64,000 nt of DNA from Leptoclinus maculatus (lineage: Eukaryota; Chordata; Actinopteri; Perciformes; Stichaeidae): the NCBI GenBank assembly GCA_032191485.1, contig JAVDOI010000003.1, positions 19,108,149-19,172,148 on the forward strand. The letters are read 5' to 3'. The position numbers and the translations under genes were made by a program. The notes below the pieces were generated by a model. The model was not told the DNA's origin. It made no database searches and worked only from the letters and a program-made list of their open reading frames with translations. The first letter of the stretch is position 1. Each line of letters begins with the position of its first letter. Of the stretch, positions 1-14,500 are shown piece after piece.

Positions 1-3000
1 GAGGCCATTAACGTGAATTAAGATGTTTACCTTTTGGTGAAATCAGCAGCTCTCCGTCAGCGGGTTATTGTCTTGTCCCAACACAGGTCACTGGTTGTTC
101 CCGAGTCATAAATCACCTCGTCCAACATCTCGCACCAGTATTGTCACAGCGAGGACTGGAATATCTGTTGTTGGTGTGTATCAGGGATTAGTGTTGATTG
201 TAATCACTGATCCTTCCCGGCCGTAGAGGTCACAGAGCAGGAGGCCGAGCAGAGGCAACAAAACAAACACCCCCCACGCCCTTTCATCTCCTCCCCACCC
301 CCACTGCATGGAATGTGCATGTATGTTTGCTCCGGCCCCCCGTTGTTAACTCTCAGGGTCTGCACCACAACATTTTGCACCGGCTAATGTATCATCCCAA
401 AGGATGAATGGCAACAAGCGCAGGTTAATGGTCCAGTTAATGGCCTGCATGCTGAACATAGGTAGGTCAGTATGGCTCTGTGGTATGAGTGGCGTGAACC
501 CCCGCCCCCCCCCCCCCCCCCCCCCCACACTCTTACGACTGCAATAAAAACATTCTCTGAATATGTGAGTTGGGGGTTGAGTGCAAAGTGAGTGGGGACA
601 GAAAGACAGAGCTATACACCTGAACAGCAGCTCCAGTATTTTGGGTTACAAATGTGCAAACCCTGTCCAGAATGTTTTACGTTGCTCATTGTAGTCTGGC
701 AGGACTCAGAGGGCATTTGTTTTGGGTTATCAGGTGGAGTGATCGAGACCAAAACTATTTTACAGGTGACTGGATAATCCAAGAACTGTGGAAATATGTG
801 AACACAAAAGATTTAGGCTGTCTGATGCACATTAATTAAATTAATCTGTGTTGGTGACTTGGGTGAAACAGAACAAACTGTAAACTGCTTGCATAATAAT
901 TATAGGTGGAGTTTACAGAGTGAAATATGTGTCATATTTTACGTTATGAAAACAGCCAAAGCCATTTCACCGACTATAATCCTGAAACCATCTCTGACGT
1001 TTTGCTTATTGTGGCTAAAGTTAACAATTTCTTTATGTTTTTAAAATGTTCAAAATGCGGAATTCAGATGACAGTGATCTGAAGCACATGTGATCAGATC
1101 AACATATCCACAATATCACATCAGATCTGACGCGTCCAGCTCTGCTGTAAGTCTCTTTCTGTCTCTTTTCGCTTCCATCTGTCTCGTTGTATTCTGCTGC
1201 AGTAGCAAAGACATGATTTGCACTATATAAAAAGAGAAGCTTAAATCCCGTCGTGTCGTCTTCGTGTCGTAACTCGCTTACGCTGAGCCGAGAGCGCGGG
1301 GTCACAGCTGGGGTACAGCGACAGAAGAGGCCTCGTACGTCACAACATCCTTGAGCATGGTGGCTTTTATTATCTGTGTTGAGTCTAAATCAGAGGCCTT
1401 GACTGTATCCTGTAAACTAAAAGCTTTAGTATAACACAATCTACGCTACAGGACCAAACAGGATGAAATAGAGGACACGTTGCTGTTGTAAATAGACAAA
1501 GAGGCTGTAGACAGAATACCGTGGAGAGGGAAAGGAAAAAGGTAAAGGCAAATATTTACCCTCGCTGGAGAGCTGTTTGGGTTTCGGGCACCTCGTCCAA
1601 AGTCCAGAAACTTAAAACTTCACTTCCCCAAACTCTCTCTGCCAGTCGAAACCGAAACAAGTAATACCAGCGAGTGTAAACATAAGCCCCAAGTGAGAAG
1701 TCTGGCCCCACAGGTGTTGTTTGACCTTGGATTCCTATACATGCGTGTCATTTTTGTTGCTAGAATGAAGAAAGATTATGATGCCTGGACTGTCTGCAGG
1801 GAGGATTATAAATCCTGTTGACACATGTCGTCAAGGCTGGGAAAGCTTCTCCACCGTCTCCCTCTCAGAAATGCGACGCAAGCCGATATAGACGGACCCG
1901 CTGTCCTCCCACATGTTGGACTCCCTGTGTGTTGTGTCTCCACAGGCAGAGATAGCGGCAGTGCCAGCTGGATTAACTTCACTGGGACGAGCTCGGTGTG
2001 TGTGGGTGTGTGAAGTTTTCAAGGATTACACAATGAATCAGCACAATTACTGATACAAGACAACTCTTTAGTCCTAGTGTTAATACCACCGCGCTATATT
2101 TATATAACAGCTCTACTTGTCATATTTATATGACACCTAAGTGGAAATATTTAATCTTTTAATCTTCAGTGCTCAGTGCTATTCTTAGAAGGACTGAATT
2201 CTTGACTCTATTTGAACCTTTTTTTATACTCTGTACTCCCTGAACAGTACATATAGGATAGTAGTGCACATACAGAAGTATCAGCTCTTTTAAAGTCCTC
2301 AACTGACCGTCCGCTAAGCACTGTTACTGTTCCCATCAAGTCAAGCTTTTTGTTATTGCATGACAGAGTTTACAGTGAAAACAGCGGCAGATTTACCTTT
2401 GAAATTCTTTCAGACTGATGTAGAAGCAGACTTCTTGTCTCTAGCCGGTGATCTGTGATTTTGCGAGGTGTACTGTTGCTAAAAGATTTCATCAGTTAGC
2501 ATCCAGATGATGAATCAAGGTATGAAAGTTATTCGTAATTTAAAAAGGTTAAGGGAAGAAAATGTATAATCAGAGTGTTCTAACATAAACCATAAGCTTA
2601 GATATTTGTTCCTATTTTAAAACAGTGTGTTTTCTATAAACCCCAACAAAGGGAAAAGGCTTTGAGGATGAGGACTATAACTGGTTTGTTTTGGTAAACT
2701 TAATGGGTAATGTTGGCTTCACCTTAATCCAATAAAGAGCAGGATAGAGCTGTTCTGTTACGGTTTCAGTTCAAAAGGTGGACCCGAATGCAAAACACCA
2801 GGCAGGCAGGTAAAATGAACAAAAGGTAAATAACAAAACGCTGGTAACAAAAAAACTAAAAAAAACAACTGACAGGAGACAAAACCGAGGGAGCAGGCTG
2901 AGGCAATACGAAGAACAAAGGAAAAAACACTTTAAACACTGAAAGAGGGAGTTTAGTAAGGAAATATAATAAATACAATAAGTTGCTGTAAATGATAATG

Positions 3001-4900
3001 TCTGCATTATACCCATAATACTACACTAATAATAACTAACTGTGAAGATGTTCTGTGGTTTATTGGACATTTCAACAGAAGAAATGACAGCAGAGGTTAA
3101 CAGTGGACGTATTGAGTGAAGGGTCCGTCCTGTCCGCTCTGCTCTCTGCAGCATCGTGTGTTCACACAAAGGCTCAATGTTTGCATCTTATGCATCCCTC
3201 TGAATGCGTCCCACCCTGTCCACAGAGAAGCTAAGAATAGCAGGCTGGATTAAATGTTTCAAGGCCCTCGGGGTTGTGCGAGAGAGGCACGTTGGTCCTG
3301 CTGTGCGCTCTCCCTGTTAAAGGTTTTAAAGGTTTGCACAATTTTTTTCCCATGAAACAGCAATAATGTGAGGAACACTGTGTCGAGCAGAAAAAAGGAG
3401 AAGAAGAAGAAGAACAGCTTTACCACTGAGGTGAATGAGTACAAATGTTGTTTTCCATACTTTAATTAACAACAAATTGCATTTTCAGATTGATTTCTTT
3501 CCTTCCAGGCAGGCATTATCTTCTGTTTATGTATTAGTTAGCATGGAATTTAATTTCAAACCTTATTACGTAAAGTTATTAATTTAAGCAAACATTATTC
3601 AGTACGCTAATGCAGTTGTGAGCAGGGACAATTTAGAACTTACTTACTTCTTTGTGTGTTCAAGGGCTCCGATGAGTATCTCCAAGTTGATTTCCATTCT
3701 GGGTTGAAATAAAATGAGAATTAATGGCAGCCTAGAATTAGGGGAAGTATTTCTTAAAGAGATTAAGATATGCTTTGGAAAATGAGTAAATTGTCATTTC
3801 AAGTTAATGGTGTTTCGGCAGCACGTGAGACATTTTGCAGGTCTTCTTCTTATTGATTTCATTATTTAAGTTAATCAAACTCAACGACAAATAGATACAA
3901 ATAGAAGAAAATCCCAAGAAAATCACGTCTTTAATTAATGACTTATTTTTTACATGCAAATATAAGCTTTTCACAGCAAATGTATGGCTGTGTCAAACAC
4001 CAGTCAAATGAATACATTTAATAACACCTGCGTTCCACTCAGGTTTACCAGTTCTTGCAGGTTGCTGGTGCCTTATTCTTGAATGGAATGGGGCCACTGT
4101 TAATGTTACTCGTTACACCTGCCATGTGTCAAAACTTCATCTAACTATAAAGAAGTTAAATCTCTTCCACGGCAGGTTTAGTGGATTTCACATTTCACTG
4201 GGAATTTCCTGTGGCGTAAAACACTGAGTGGATAAATAAGTCAGGTCATCCACGCTCACTGTCTCAACACTTAGCGAGGTAAAGACTTGATGGCTTGTTA
4301 CAGTCAGTAATTGTAGGCGATGTGACATTGACAGAGTGCAGGTTCATTCATATCTGACATCAGAGTGTGGTGGTGGGGGTTAACGTTTACACTGTGGACC
4401 CCCCTCCCGCTGCCCCTCAATTACATCATCATCTGATTACATCATCTCCCACTGGGACTGGTGAGACATCCCAGCGTCTCCTCGTGATTGGTCCTCTGCT
4501 GTAGCGTCCTGTCCATGCCGCAGTCCAAGCTGCCGTTAAGATAAACTGTGGAGCTATTGTGAAAAGGCAAAGACCTCCCCCTCCATTGTTGTCTCTGAGT
4601 CCGTCTGTATCTCCCACTGTCACCGTTCAAATTCAACATCACTGCAAGAGAGTTCAGTCAAAGTTAACGGCTTTAACTTGCAGACAGTAATCTTAAGATT
4701 GACTGAAGCAATGAAATACAAGAATGGTTAAAGAAGCCGAGCTTTGATCATGTTTTTACCCTCCGGGTAAGGTTTCACCTACTTAAGTGCGATGTAATAA
4801 GCTCAAATCATCCCCCAGAGTGTTTCGCTATGACGGGTCATCTGAGCATGATTAACGTCATTATCAATGAAGCTGGTTTTTATTCATGCTTGTTGGTTTT
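1..4900. other. Non-coding stretch, left edge
   Basis: No exon series or protein I recognise is visible on either strand. All open frames are short, and the longer ones run through low-complexity sequence. A poly-C run lies near 505-525. The only coding-like item is the 51 bp candidate exon at 3648-3698, listed separately. The stretch could be intergenic or lie inside an intron of a large gene. Confidence 0.5.
3648..3698 (-). other. Weak candidate internal exon (51 bp)
   Basis: On the minus strand a 51 bp segment is bounded by a pyrimidine-poor acceptor ending CAG and by a very good donor, GTAAGTAAG. One frame is open across it and reads MEINLEILIGALEHTKK; another frame carries a stop. I do not recognise the peptide, and no neighbouring exon confirms it. 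It could be a real short exon of an unidentified minus-strand gene, or chance splice-like sequence. Confidence 0.2.
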
Positions 4901-4929
4901 GAAAGGTGCTTAGATGTCATGTCAGACAG

Positions 4930-5200
4930 CGTTAACATGCTGATGTTTAGCCGAGTGTGTTATTGTGCAGGTGGTTTGCAGGTATTTGGTCATAAGCCAA
5001 AGGTAAGGTACAAATAAAAACGTTTCAAGGCAATCGAATAGTTTGAGACATTCACATTCTCCAAGCCTCATGGTGGGACAACAGGATCATTTTAGGGGAT
5101 CGGCAAAGTCGGCAGGCCTCATCCTCTGGGGATCATGAATGGCTGAGCAGAATGTTGCAGGTAACAGATGTTGAGTTGAGATATTTCAGTCTTGGGCTAC
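4930..5200. repeat. Dispersed teleost repeat, copy 1 (GCTAAC / TTTGGTCATAA / ATATTTCAGTC family)
   Basis: This diverged copy shares an ordered set of phrases with 11160-11560 and 24825-25115: a segment like TTAACATGCTGATGTTTAGC, then GGTATTTGGTCATAA, a segment like CATCCTCTGGGGATCATGAA, and finally GAGATATTTCAGTC. No coding capacity is seen. Terminal repeats are not clear, so the class is unknown. Confidence 0.55.
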
Positions 5201-6432
5201 CACCATTTATTTTGAGTTAATCCCACATACACTGTTTTATTGTTGTAAACACTCACTAGTTCAGCAAATGTGTATTAATCTGCAGCTCAAAATAGTCCCA
5301 AACAAATGTTCTATTTATTAGTGTTTGAGTAACCTTTTCTAAAAACCACAGTGGCCATCCATTAAAGGGCACTACTTACCCCCCCCCCCCCCCCCCCCTT
5401 TTTTTAAATAAATAAATGAAACTACATATTTGTGATCTGTCTTTATAGATTTACATCATCAGCATGAACAAATGGGCTTTGGGTTTAGTGCGGCAGACAG
5501 AGTAGGGAAGTCAGAAAGTATTGAGAGATGGACTTTTTTTGGGGACACCAACCTTATCTTTAAACACATGACAACACGGCAACATTTAGGTTTGTTTAAC
5601 TAGCGGTCAAAAAATGAATTCTTAGGTGCACGAGAGCGTTTATCCCACGCTGGCCATGATTAGTTTTTATTTTAATTAGAGAATCGAATGGCTTTTCTGC
5701 TGTACAGCTAATGCACATCAGACCAAACAATGAAATGGGGATTTTTTTTTTTGTACGAACAGAATGAAGGATAAACAGGCACTTTGTATGCAACGAGTCA
5801 GACTGGAGCTCCACTGTTCAGCCAAACGCTGCACTTGCTAATTGTGAGATTGCAGAGTTAAGTTATTCTGCTTTGAGCGGTTCAACAGCTTTGTCTGTTT
5901 AAACAGAATATTTTACAGCTGCGTTCATTGAAGTTTTTTTACTTCATCTTCAGCATAACTTTTTTTGTTATTTTCTTCCACAGGGATTCTCTGTTTTGTC
6001 GGCTTGACATTTTTGAGGAAATAGAATAATTCATCATCCTGTTTAGGTCCTTTAATTTGTTTTATACGGTTCAGTGTGGGCAGATAATTGCGTTCATATC
6101 ATTTGCAGTAAATGTCATCAAACAATGAAAGTACTAGAATCGGGAAATCACTTTTTTAAATTATTCATAGTCAGCTTTCAGAAGCCTCTTTAGCCTTTTG
6201 GAAAAACAAAATGGTGGAGGTGCAGGAAGGGGAACAGCACACTTTTCTTTGTTCCAGATGATCAGTGTCTCTACGTGGGATGGTGTTGTCCTCAGTTCTC
6301 ATTTCACCTGTCATTACCCTCACAAATAGAATTCCCTGTTAAATCTGCATTTCCATCCCCGGATGCCTCTATTAGAACTAAAAAAAAACTAGAGCTAATG
6401 ATTGGAAAAGATTGCCTTTTCATTAATTTAGA

Positions 6433-6485
<53 letters not shown>

Positions 6486-7220
6486 TGTCTAGAGAGTTTG
6501 TGATGGTCCTGTTCTGTCTTGTGGTTTTATCGTTGGTCTTGATCTCTATTTGCAGCCTTTGTTCATTGTAAAAACACATTTTGATGTCTGTTTAAAGTGC
6601 CTCAGAAATAAATCCGGACTTCATTTTTAATGCCATTGATCTTGCCCTTATTATAACCTCATTTACTCAAATTTCCCAAAAGGCCTGTTTGAAAGAAACT
6701 CAATGTCACGTCCCATCTAAAGACCTTCGCATTGATCGACTTGATCTCTCAGAGGTTTTGAGCTTCAAACAAATGAGCAACGGTCTTCAGAAGAAGAGAG
6801 CGGAGAGACGCTCATCACAACAGAGCGTGATTAAGAAACTCATGAGTGGAAGTTTCCTGGCTGCCCGTCAGACGCAATGAGCAAAGTGAAGAGTTATGAT
6901 TCTCCAAGTGAATGAAATGAGCTTTGCGTGACTCATGCTGTGGCTCTGCCTCCATAAGTGAAGCCAGCAGGAGGCTCGCCCAGCACAGCAGCTGCTTGTC
7001 TCTCTGTCTAAACAACATTTATAACACACTGTGCAACCACAAACTGCTTATGTTTTTAAAATCCATCAGGAAGACGTATTGTCGTCCTGCAGATTAGCTC
7101 CGACTTTCCAAAAACTCCATGGGAGGGAAATTGTCTTGTAGTCTTTTCAGAGTCTTTTCAGAGGAGGAGTTACATATTCATATAACAAATGGGTTGAAAT
7201 TAAGCATGTATCCACACTCA
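5201..7220. other. Non-coding stretch with microsatellites
   Basis: Nothing gene-like is seen. A poly-C/poly-T run occupies about 5380-5405. The ORFs around 6275-6579 on both strands exist only because a CA repeat has no stop codons. Confidence 0.5.
6434..6483. repeat. (CA)n microsatellite
   Basis: An uninterrupted CA dinucleotide run of about 50 bp. Confidence 0.95.
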
Positions 7221-7224
7221 GGTT

Positions 7225-7560
7225 TGTTCTCTCAAACCGCCAGTGTAGCATTTAGGGGGATCTATTGAGAGAAATGGAATATCATTTTAATAAGAATATT
7301 TTCTTTAGTGTATAATCACCTGAAAGTTAGACTTGCTGTGTTTTCGTTAGCATAGCATGAGCCCATCATATCTACATAGGGAGCGGGTCTGCCATTTTTC
7401 ACCGCCATGTTTCTACAGTAGCCCAGAACGGACAAACCAAACACTGGCTTTAGAGAGAGCCGTTTCACGTTTTTTTGTGCAGGCCCCTGTATAGTCTTCT
7501 TACACTCATGCAGAAGAAGTTTCAGTTGGTTGCAATCTGCAACCTCACCACAAGAAAAAC
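7225..7560. repeat. Dispersed teleost repeat (CAGTGTAGCATTTAGGGGGA family)
   Basis: The segment runs from CAGTGTAGCATTTAGGGGGA through GTGTATAATCACCTGAAA, CTACAGTAGCCCAGAACGG and TTGCAATCTGCAACCTCACC. I recognise this order as a common interspersed repeat of fish genomes, but cannot give its library name. A partial reverse-complement piece lies near 14595-14685, with the same CACCTAATAATATTATATTCC-like end. It encodes no protein. Confidence 0.55.
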
Positions 7561-10500
7561 TTGTTTGATTTGTGTATCAAGAAGCCAGAGAAACTTTTTT
7601 AGAGCACCGATCGCAGGCTTGAAGACTTTCTAAGAGTTTATTACAGTTGTAAATCCTCTCCTTTCCCATTAAAACAAGTCCAAACTTTGGGACAACCCTG
7701 GCACACGACTGAGTTATGATGAAGCAAAACACCAAAGGAAGGCAAGGTCCCTGTTTCAAAACAGAAAAACACACCTGAGGGGACATTCCCCGTACGTGAT
7801 TAAACAGCATCCTGGCGTTGAGTCAGCGCTGCAGGCTCGTCAGGTGTTTATCACCAAAGGCTGGAGTTCCTGGCTTTCGATTGGCTCTCCGGGTTATTTG
7901 ACCCAGTGACGCTGCTTTGAGTGTCCTTCCTCTGACTTAATATCAACATGACAAGACATGAGAAGACAACGCATTCTTGTTTCCACTTAACTTGAATCAG
8001 TTACTCCTGCGTAGTATGAAGTTTATGATTAAGCAGGTGATAAGGATGTTTACCCGCCTTGCTGATCAATCATGCTTCTTAAGCAACCATCTACACTGCC
8101 GTGTGGCGGCCCCAGTTCTGATGTGTGGCAGGCTGTAATTACAGTCCTGGTAACTGTTTATTTCATTTTAAAGGCTTGTTTTTTTTTACAGCTTTGTCCT
8201 CCATGTGCTTTACGGTATCTGGCAGGCTGGTTTTTGGTGGGATACAAAGATCAACAAAGGGAAGTTTGTGAGCTATTAATCCCCTGCAGGTCGGCTTGTT
8301 TCTCTGTCATCCAGTAATGGGCTAATTAAGGACAACAGTAACCCGCGGGACCGCCACCCACCTTGTGTGAACCATACCTGTTGTCTATATTCGGAGGTAT
8401 GCTTCAAAGACGTTTCTTTTTTTAATGTTGATGACGTTGAACAAACGTTTTGTTTTAAGCCTGTGAAGTCATTGAAGTGTAATTTATTGTGACATTTTAC
8501 AGTTAAATCCGGTGAATTTCTGGATATTATTTACAGTGTAGCATCAGCTGCGACATCATTGTTACTGTCCTCATTACTGATTCTGCAGAAATTTGTTAAA
8601 ATCATCTTTATTTTTGCAGTAACTTTTGTGTGACAATATCAGAAGACAGGAGGAATAGCACTCTGTGTATCTGCCAAATACTCTTTCATTTCTTTCTCTG
8701 TTAGTTCTGGTTATATTTATTCGTCTTGTCCAAAAGTGAATTACTTCAGTGGAATTCTGGGAAGTTTTTCAAACATTGTTTTTCAAACATTGTTTTTCAA
8801 GTTGAATTTAACCAGAAGTGAATCTAAACACCTGAGGTAACTGACAAAGCACCTTGTCATTAGATGCGAGGGCACAATATTTACTTGTGATTCGTCACTC
8901 TAAGGGCCAGTTGTAGTTTCTCCTCTTTAAAGACATTAGGCAATGATTAGCTGGGGCCTTGTTTCCTCCCTGAGAGCGACTTCACCTCCGGCTGTCGCTG
9001 TGTGATCTCGTGCTGTGCCCCCTCCTCCTCCCACCATCAACATAATACTTCAGTGATCAAACCTTCGGCTTCAAAGCACCTGTAGACCGACTCCCCCCTC
9101 CACACAACCACATTAGTCTGTCTGTCCCGACTGAAAACTGATTCTCACTGGCTGCCAGACTCTTTTTTTCAACCAGTGAGTATTAATGAGAACCTTTGAT
9201 GTCTGAAAAAACAAATCTACCTACTGTAACGTCGAACAACAGTTTCTTAAAATCTACTTCCATTTATGTTTTAAGTAACCTTTAAAACATGTGGAAGACC
9301 ATCCGTTACAAAAAAGTCATGCATTCAAATTATGAGTTAAACACGCACAAGCAGTAAAATGTATTGATGTATCAAGTTCTCAATGTGAAGAGGAGTGACA
9401 TTCAGCTTCTCTTTTAGGATTTGCATAATTTCAGATCAGTTAAAGAAGGAAAGGGAGGACAAGAAATGTCAGAAGGAAGGAAAGACAGACATGAAAATGA
9501 CCGGTAATGTTTGTTTGTATTGTTTACATCATTTAGATTTCATAATTGTAGGGTAAATAGTTGTATTGTATAGTTGATTTCCTGAAGAATCTCTTAAAAC
9601 TGATGATCTGACTAAAAGACTAAAAGTAATTAATTGGAATTAATAAATTAGAAGTTTTCCAATTAAGTACTATCTCTTTTCCCGAAAATAAGTAGACTAC
9701 CAGATTACATTGTTTCGTCCAGGAAATTTGTAGTAGATTACTGGAACATTACAGGCCCATGAATAATTAACCAGTTTAGCTACTGTTGCCTGCAATGGTT
9801 CCTTTCAATCACTTCAACTCAATATGTGGTAAAGAGTGTTTTTTTTTTTTTCCTCCAGGCAATACTAGTCGAGGTTTTTCTTCAGCCAGTCTGGCACCAA
9901 ATCTGGAGGCCACAGGGTTCTGTAAACAATCCTCGCCTGTAGATATGTTTACAGCTTCTCCTCAGAAGAAAAAAAACCAACACTTCATTGTATCCGTGCT
10001 GCTCCTGATAATCGTCCCGCAGGTCACAATGCCTGATCTGAAGCCGGCTGAGGTCATCCACTTCCTGCTAATTGTCAGGGAGATCAGTGTGGTAGTTGTG
10101 ATAAACTGGGACAGGAAACTGGTAGACTGGGAGTTCTGAGTGGAGCTGGAGCCAACGGGGGGACTGGGAATATGGTTAGGCCTGGAGGTGGAAATGATCA
10201 TGGTGGTGGAGATGGTGGTGATAGCATTGGGAATGTTGCTGGTTTCCTTGTCCACATTTCAGTTCCAACGCTTAAAAATATACCCTGCAGCTCTTTTTAT
10301 GGCTCTGTAACTTTATTTTTTTTTTTAAGCCAACAGAAAATAGGCTTTGAGCAACGGATGTGTCATGCCGTCCACTTTCTATTTCAGGGCTTTAACGGTG
10401 CAATTTTCTCCTCCTAAAACGAAAGCCTGCTTTTAAATGGTAGTGTTATCCGCTAGTGGTCCTGATTGCTTGGCTGAATGAGGAAATTCCCCATCTAAAT

Positions 10501-11150
10501 GCAGAAAGAAACCACCTGCCTGTAAGCTAAACACAGCCACAAGACAATAGGGAAAAACTGCAGACTGAGGGTAGAATCCAACGGTCAAGGATAGGGCAGA
10601 TTAACTCCATTTCAACCCAGGCTCAGGGACAATCCTGCATTACATTTGCTATCTCATGGCTGAACTCCCGTCTTTGGGACCTCGCTGACTCTACAGACAC
10701 ATGAACGCCTTAAAAACAGCCCCTGGAAGGACGCGTGGAATAAACACTGCTCCTAAACAGAACCAGATGTTCCTCCAGCTATGAAGCGGAGAGCGCTGTG
10801 ATCCGGCACTGGGTTGGGCTGTTCCCCAGCGTCACCGAGGCAAACCAGCTCCAGCTTTAGGCCTTAGCAAAACAGGTCTCTTCCTGTGCCTCACAGGAGC
10901 AACTATTCCTATTCTGAGGCCCTTTATGCTGCGATTTAAGCATTTCATTTAGAGGATATTAATGCTGTGAGCGACTGAAGTGGTGTCTTTGAAGTGACCT
11001 GTTGACTACAGGGTCTGTTACTTCAGTAGAAGTGCATAACTAGCCTTTAAGTGGCCTGAGCTGTGGTCTCCAATTATTTTTTTTACTTGGACCGGCATAT
11101 TTGCTGGATGACAAACTCAGATTATAACCTACACACAAATGAAAGAAAGG
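7561..11150. other. Non-coding stretch
   Basis: No convincing exon. The pyrimidine-rich block near 8930-9070 is relatively GC-rich and free of obvious repeats, so it could be a conserved regulatory element, but this cannot be judged from one genome. Confidence 0.45.
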
Positions 11151-11159
11151 AGACTAAGA

Positions 11160-11560
11160 GTCTACAACCATGCTCAGTGAGGCACAGTGGTGCATTCAGC
11201 TAAATGCTAACATTAGCATGCTAACACGCCCATGATGCTAAAGACCGGTGCAGGCAGGGTGTTTTCAATATTCACCATCTTAGTTTAGCGTGTTAGCATG
11301 CTAACATTTGCTCGTTACCGCTAAACACAAAGTATAACTGAGGCTGATGGGAATGTCATGAGTTCTGCAGGTTTTTGGTCATAAAGTATTGGACAAATAA
11401 ATAATCAACATTTGACCTGCTGGTGGCACTAGAGGAAATGTTAAGGGATCACTCAAGTTATTTCAATCCATCCTTAAGGTGACACGTATAGTTTCATGGC
11501 AATCCATTGCTGAGATATTTCAGCCTGGACCAAAGTTGAGGCCGGACCAAACTGAATTTG
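11160..11560. repeat. Dispersed teleost repeat, copy 2
   Basis: Same family as 4930-5200 and 24825-25115. It contains ATTAGCATGCTAACA-type palindromes near 11210-11225 and 11300-11312, then TTTTTGGTCATAAAGTA, CTGGTGGCACTAGAGGAAA, and GAGATATTTCAGCCTGGACC at the end. The 5' part also matches a fragment at about 16870-16960. Confidence 0.6.
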
Positions 11561-14500
11561 CAACGAATGTACTCAAGGAGTCAAAGTTTCCTCGTAGTAT
11601 TTAAATGTTTCTGGGAGACAGGGTTGGTAGGAGTTATTATTGTCTTAAGGAGACAACAAGGCCCTTGATATTGTATAAGACTGTGAACCTGAGGCTGTAA
11701 TGACAGTCTGTAAGAGATTTGAGATGAAAACGTTGATGGCTTTCTTGGCAGAGGAAACATGCTTTTGTTGTAACTCAAAACTTGGGCTGGGGAAGTTTGG
11801 AGAGGCAACAACCTTGTGGGATTAGTCTCCATGGCCCATGTATATTTTCACTGAAAACAACAGATTTTCACATTCCGCAGCATCATTTATTCATCTGACA
11901 AGCATTAGATGGTGATTATTAGATGATGCAAATTATTGTCCTCTTGGGTGGAGTCTGGCTTTTTTTTTTTTTTTTCTGTTCCCAGGATGAAGTTTTGAAA
12001 TAAAGCGAACATCCAGTTTGTACAGACTTGACTGGATCCACCCTCATTCTTTGGGAGGAAACCGCCTCCATTCCCTTCAAATTGAGATTTAGAGCCGCAG
12101 CTTCGAGCTTGCTGTTACACAACCGGTGGGTTGGAAAGCAGCATACGGACATGCTGATGTTAACTACATACGCAGCACTTTCCGCGGGTCAAACCTCAGC
12201 CTCCAAACCCACAGACTATCTATTAGACTCAAAATGAAGCCGTTCATTTGTGCTTGTGGTACAGAATTCCATTTGAGTTACAGTAAAAAAAAAAAAAAAA
12301 CTTTAGCTTTGTCATTCTACAGTAAATGATGAAGAATCAGCTCTCAGTAAAAGCCAAACCCTGTGACTCATACATGTGGCTGTGTAGCAATCATGTTCAT
12401 ATTTTCTTATATTCATGCCACATACACATTTATATGGAATGGATAGATGGAAAAGATTTTCCAAGTTCACAATCATTCCCTCGAAAAGATTGTACATAAA
12501 AAGTGGACGTAGTCACTGATGTCACCCATTGGTTTCTGGTCTAGCTACCGTTTTGAAGCCTTGAGTTTGGCATTTTTGGTGTCGCTATCTTGGTTTTTGG
12601 CCGTCGCCATCTTGACACAAGAGGGTGGAGCTAAATACAACCGAATACTGAATTACATTTTTTTACCTGAGGTTGCTGCCTGGTCCTTCATCTTGAAGTC
12701 AATGGGTTTCTTTGAATGCGTTTTTTGGTTAGATGCCTGAAATAAGGTCTGTGGTTTACTCAAGCGTAAGAGATTTGAACATTTTGTTCAAACTCCCGTG
12801 AATTTTAAAGTCTTTACGTGTCTTTTAAAAAGGCGGTTGCTAACGAGTCGTCATGAGTTAGCTTTTTACTTCTGGCGAATGCATTTACACTTCAAAAATA
12901 ATAAAAAAGGTTTTGTGAAGATTAACTTGATGAACAAAAGGTGTAGGTATCATAAACGTTTGTTTGCCACAGAGCTTATTCTCGGCAATAATCCAAAATT
13001 CAAAGGAAAAATCCCATTGGCTTTTTGTGAAGGGAACCGGTGTGATAATAACTTCCTGGCTGGCCTACAAAAATACATCATCCCTGCAGCACTCTGTTAC
13101 AAATATCTACGCTTTTCCCCACTGGGGTGCTTGTATTTAAGGTCTGTACAATATGATTTGTGGTACAAATTTTATCAGTAAAGTAACTGACTTGAAAATT
13201 ATACAATTATCCAGTAATACCATATTTATCCACACTGGCCGCTGTATAGCAAAGTTACCAAGGCTTGCTTTCCCTTCACTAGACTCAGACTAAAACTGAC
13301 TTTACTGAACCTGTGTATAATGTGCAGAGGTTTCCAAACGGAGAGAGACGTCTGGATGACATGTGACAATTGCGCAGCTTTATGAGTTTCCAGGAAGTGT
13401 GAAATTTGTTAGAAGTTTGAGACCAAAGCAATGCAAGAGAAGGAAAAACTGTGGTTATGGTTACTGTGGGAAATCAGCTTTTGATCACGTATCTTGTGTC
13501 AAATAGAGAGTCCAACAAGCCAAACTGTAAGTGCTGTGAAGGAATGTGAGCTCCCGCAGTTTTAACGCTGTCCTCCATTTGTCCTCACCATGTTCTACCC
13601 TAATCGTTAATACACAGACCACCAATAACAACGCTCAAGTGAATTCGTATAGCTGCGGCACCGCTGATACTGTACGTCGTCCCACATCAAGAGGGGTCAC
13701 GAGTTTGTTCCCCACCACAGCCAATATGTCTGTCATCAGTCATGAGCTGAAAGGCCAGAATGCAAATCTGATGCCAAATAATTAGCCTTGTACAAATCCC
13801 ACTGTGCTGTGATAACGCTCCAACCAAACTAGTTGGCGTATAAATCTTCAAATAACCCTGTATTATCGCTGGCACGGCCCACAGAACAACAAAAATAACA
13901 AGAGTCGTTTGGCGCCCCAAACATCTCATGCATCTGTCGCCCATGCTGAGGCTTTGATAGTTTCTGAGTCGCCCGCAGAGAAACCAGATTCCTTTTCTCA
14001 AAATAGCCGGCTGTTAAAGTAGATGATGTGTTTAAATTTGCACTCTGTTGAGGAGACGCAGTAGTGGGAACTCCCCACATGTCATTTAATGTGGGAGTGC
14101 ACATAAACATATGAAAAAAAACAAAAAACAAAGTGGTCAGAAAGGGAAGATTTCCATTTTATATTTAGTGTCAGAAGGATGTTTACACTGTTTTCTGCGT
14201 TGCGTCTTCTTCTCTAGTTATTCAGATGGGATGTTTTACAAGAAGACGAGAAGAGTTTTGTCGGAAAACTCTTGAGGAGTATCTTTTCGTAGGATATCAG
14301 TGAATGAAGTGAATGTACAGTGGAAGTTGCAGTTTGTGCAGAAATAAATGCTGCAGCTCCTCAAGACCAACAAAGGCTTCCTGTGTTTTGTTTTTCGACC
14401 CTAGAGACCAAAACAACGGTGCCCCCCCCCCCCCCCCCCCTGTGTTTTCCGACAGTGATCGGAAAGCCGAAGCAGGTTTGGTTTGTTCGTTCTGGGCTAC

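Noticed and set aside
29..79. Possible micro-exon at the left edge (minus, before a GTAAAC donor)
   Set aside because: No usable acceptor in the required frame; an in-frame stop lies just upstream.
6275..6579. Overlapping frames of 91-98 codons on both strands
   Set aside because: They are open only because a CA/GT repeat lacks stop codons; the flanks have no domain.
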